A stretch of 22,863 bases of DNA, taken from IMG/VR virus record IMGVR_UViG_3300024433_000058, positions 1-22,863 of that record; one strand, given 5' to 3'. Both the position numbers and the translations under genes were made by a program. Below are positions 21,310-22,863 of this stretch, piece by piece. Positions within the stretch are counted from its first letter, which is position 1; each line of letters starts with the position of its first letter. The DNA comes from a virus. Below the pieces are notes generated by a model that was given only the letters and a program-made list of their open reading frames with translations, ran no database searches and was not told the DNA's origin.

Positions 21310-22863
21310 TCTTCAATTCGTTTATTTCTGCCTTTAGTTCTTGAATTGCTTTTACAAGCACAGGAATAAGTACAGATGGTGCTGCCCAATATTGGTCAGC
21401 GTTTGTTTTGTCTACAAGTTTATGTAAGATGTCTTCTACACTGTATTCACTTCTGACAGAGTCCAACTCTTGAGCCACAAATCCCACGTCCTTGTATCCT
21501 TTCATTGACTCATCTCTTCTGTCCCAATCCCAACTAACAGGATTCAAGTCCATCAAAAAGTCAACTCCCAATCCTAAAGGTTGGATGTTTGTTTTATCTC
21601 TTTGGTCTGATAGTGCGGAGATAACAGGGGTGTTACAACGAAGTGTTGTAACAAATCCATCACCTAACACAACCTCATCATTTCCCAACGCTTTTGCATC
21701 CTTACCAAGACAAGTAGTGTTTGATGCGGTTGTCAAACCGTTTCCTGCACCTTTTCCAACTGCAGTGTTGTTCACCCCGCCTACAATATCAAATCCTGCA
21801 TCATTACCTACGGCAGTATTGTATTCTCCATTTCCTGTTTTAGACAAAGCACCGTATCCCATAGCCACATTGAAACTACCTGTGAAAGAAGCAGCTGTAT
21901 CTGTCATTGAGAGTCCACCAACGGTGATATTTCCTTCTCCGTTATTTCTCTGTTGAGACTCAAATCCAATAGCGATATTATGAATACCTCCGGATGTTAA
22001 CTCACGACTCTTATTGCCAATTGCAATGTTTTGTTGTTTTACAGTTATACCAATCAATGCGCTGTTCCAATCTGCTCTTGTTCCAATAGCAATATTGTCG
22101 TTATCTCCAACATTATATTCTCCCCCTGATTCTTTTCCTATGGCAATGTTGCGGTCACCGTAAGCATTATCAAGGGCGTTATCTCCTATAGCAATGTTGT
22201 CGAATCCACCACTTTGATAATATGCTGCATTACCAATCCCGACATTTCTGTCTACGGACCAATTATTCAAAACACTATAAGGTCGTAATCTATGACCTGC
22301 TTGATGCCCAATAAAAGTGTTTAAAGACGCTCCTTGAAAGGTACCTGCTGCTTGTCCGGGTTGTACAGTGAAAGACGAATGCCCAAGTGCGGTGTTATAG
22401 GACACACCTATAGCATTACCATTAATTGTATTACTACCTATATTAGAGCCGACAATGGTATTAAAGTTGAATTGCTCTTCAATGCTTTCATCATTAAGAG
22501 TATTAGCACCAATTACAGTATTGCTCTGACAGAATGATGCCAAACTAAATCCTGCATTGTATCCAACGCCTACATTGTTTGATTGGTTCTTTAGATTGGT
22601 CAATGCATAAGCACCAAGAGCCGTATTGCCACTATTGTTATCGGTACCCGCAACAGTATCAGAAAGACTCCTGAGTGCTGATGAACCGATTGCAGTATTG
22701 TACCAAGAAACTTTACCGTTCCAAGCTACACCACCAAACATAGCCTGATGTCCAATAGCAACGCTCTCTCTTGCATTGAATTGGTGGTATTGTGCCTGAT
22801 AACCAATAACAGTATTCTTAAACCAACTGCTCAAAGCGTTACCACCTGCTTCAACCCCAATAT
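21296..22863 (-). CDS. Tail fibre with YadA-head-like repeats and S74 chaperone domain (5' end outside window)
   Basis: The frame is open to the right edge; nine codons beyond TTG 22834 read IGVEAGGNA and continue the repeat, so that TTG is not the start. The visible 521 residues hold many NxAIGxxA-type units spaced about 20-30 residues (NIAIGKESGG, NIAIGTRADW, NIAIGNKSRE, NTAVGNDAG, NTAVGKGAG), as in the left-handed beta-roll heads of trimeric YadA-type adhesins. The last ~104 residues, from SDQRDKTNI at 21610 downward, are an intramolecular chaperone of peptidase S74 type. Conserved features include the S-D-x-R-x-K start, FVAQELD and a final coiled coil QELKAEINELKNG. S74 domains help the fibre trimerise and usually cut themselves off before the serine. 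This is the likely host-recognition fibre. Confidence 0.9.
   Translation of the reverse strand, partial: IGVEAGGNALSSWFKNTVIGYQAQYHQFNARESVAIGHQAMFGGVAWNGKVSWYNTAIGSSALRSLSDTVAGTDNNSGNTALGAYALTNLKNQSNNVGVGYNAGFSLASFCQSNTVIGANTLNDESIEEQFNFNTIVGSNIGSNTINGNAIGVSYNTALGHSSFTVQPGQAAGTFQGASLNTFIGHQAGHRLRPYSVLNNWSVDRNVGIGNAAYYQSGGFDNIAIGDNALDNAYGDRNIAIGKESGGEYNVGDNDNIAIGTRADWNSALIGITVKQQNIAIGNKSRELTSGGIHNIAIGFESQQRNNGEGNITVGGLSMTDTAASFTGSFNVAMGYGALSKTGNGEYNTAVGNDAGFDIVGGVNNTAVGKGAGNGLTTASNTTCLGKDAKALGNDEVVLGDGFVTTLRCNTPVISALSDQRDKTNIQPLGLGVDFLMDLNPVSWDWDRRDESMKGYKDVGFVAQELDSVRSEYSVEDILHKLVDKTNADQYWAAPSVLIPVLVKAIQELKAEINELKNGTN

Noticed and set aside
22832-22834. TTG as the start of the S74 fibre
   Set aside because: The frame remains open upstream and the added residues continue the adhesin-head repeat, so the true start lies outside the window.
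20695-22863. Diversity-generating retroelement acting on the fibre genes
   Set aside because: No reverse transcriptase gene and no template/variable repeat pair could be seen in the window.
1-22863. tRNA genes, CRISPR arrays, insertion sequences, integrase or attachment sites
   Set aside because: Both strands are filled or opposed by continuous virion genes; no cloverleaf, regular direct repeats with spacers, transposase or integrase was found by eye.

Overview
The window is a block of the virion (late) genes of a tailed bacteriophage. Every supported gene is on the minus strand, so the block is transcribed from high to low coordinates. AT-rich intergenic DNA, TAnnTTTG-type promoter elements, the lack of Shine-Dalgarno sites and the protein types point to a phage of Bacteroidota (Flavobacteriia-like) hosts. 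No sheath, tape-measure or long-tail tube gene is visible. A ring/collar pair, a giant muzzle-type protein and ejection-type proteins suggest a short-tailed (podovirus) particle similar in plan to crAss-like phages. This affiliation is an inference from sequence style; no search was run.

Layout in transcription order. (1) Host-contact end, 22863-20695: a fibre with YadA-head-like NxAIGxxA repeats and a C-terminal S74 chaperone/protease domain (cut by the window edge), then a C1q/TNF-like fibre protein. (2) Small genes, 20678-19710: a 75-aa protein, a 55-aa coiled-coil protein with a C-terminal CxxC, and a protein that reads as two GroES-like domains in tandem. (3) Packaging and head, 19713-12143: probable small terminase, large terminase with a lambda-like deviant Walker A, portal with a long glutamine-rich coiled-coil tail, scaffold, and major capsid protein closed by a strong terminator. 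(4) A single-gene unit, 12046-11309, enclosed by two terminators. (5) Tail, 11216-1975: two connector/ring proteins, a 1847-aa muzzle-type protein ending in three 8-cysteine repeats, a 310-aa virion protein and a 271-aa protein with a muzzle-like signature. (6) 1952-1: a GNAT-like acetyltransferase, an Ala/Gln-rich internal virion protein and the start of a second ejection-type protein that runs off the left edge.

Genes are tightly packed, often with ATGA or longer overlaps. The few gaps hold the regulation: two intrinsic terminators, three TA(T/A)CTTTGTA promoter-like boxes, and a palindrome (GTGTCTTTGAAGACAC) found three times. Two of the palindromes sit immediately before a gene and share a second 16-nt element, TATTAAATTGTATYAA. 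The most notable points are this two-part regulatory module, the 8-Cys triple repeat on the muzzle protein and the tandem GroES-like protein. No RNA genes, insertion sequences, CRISPR arrays or reverse transcriptase were seen. No gene-free stretch exceeds 300 bases; the longest gap is 96 bases (12047-12142).
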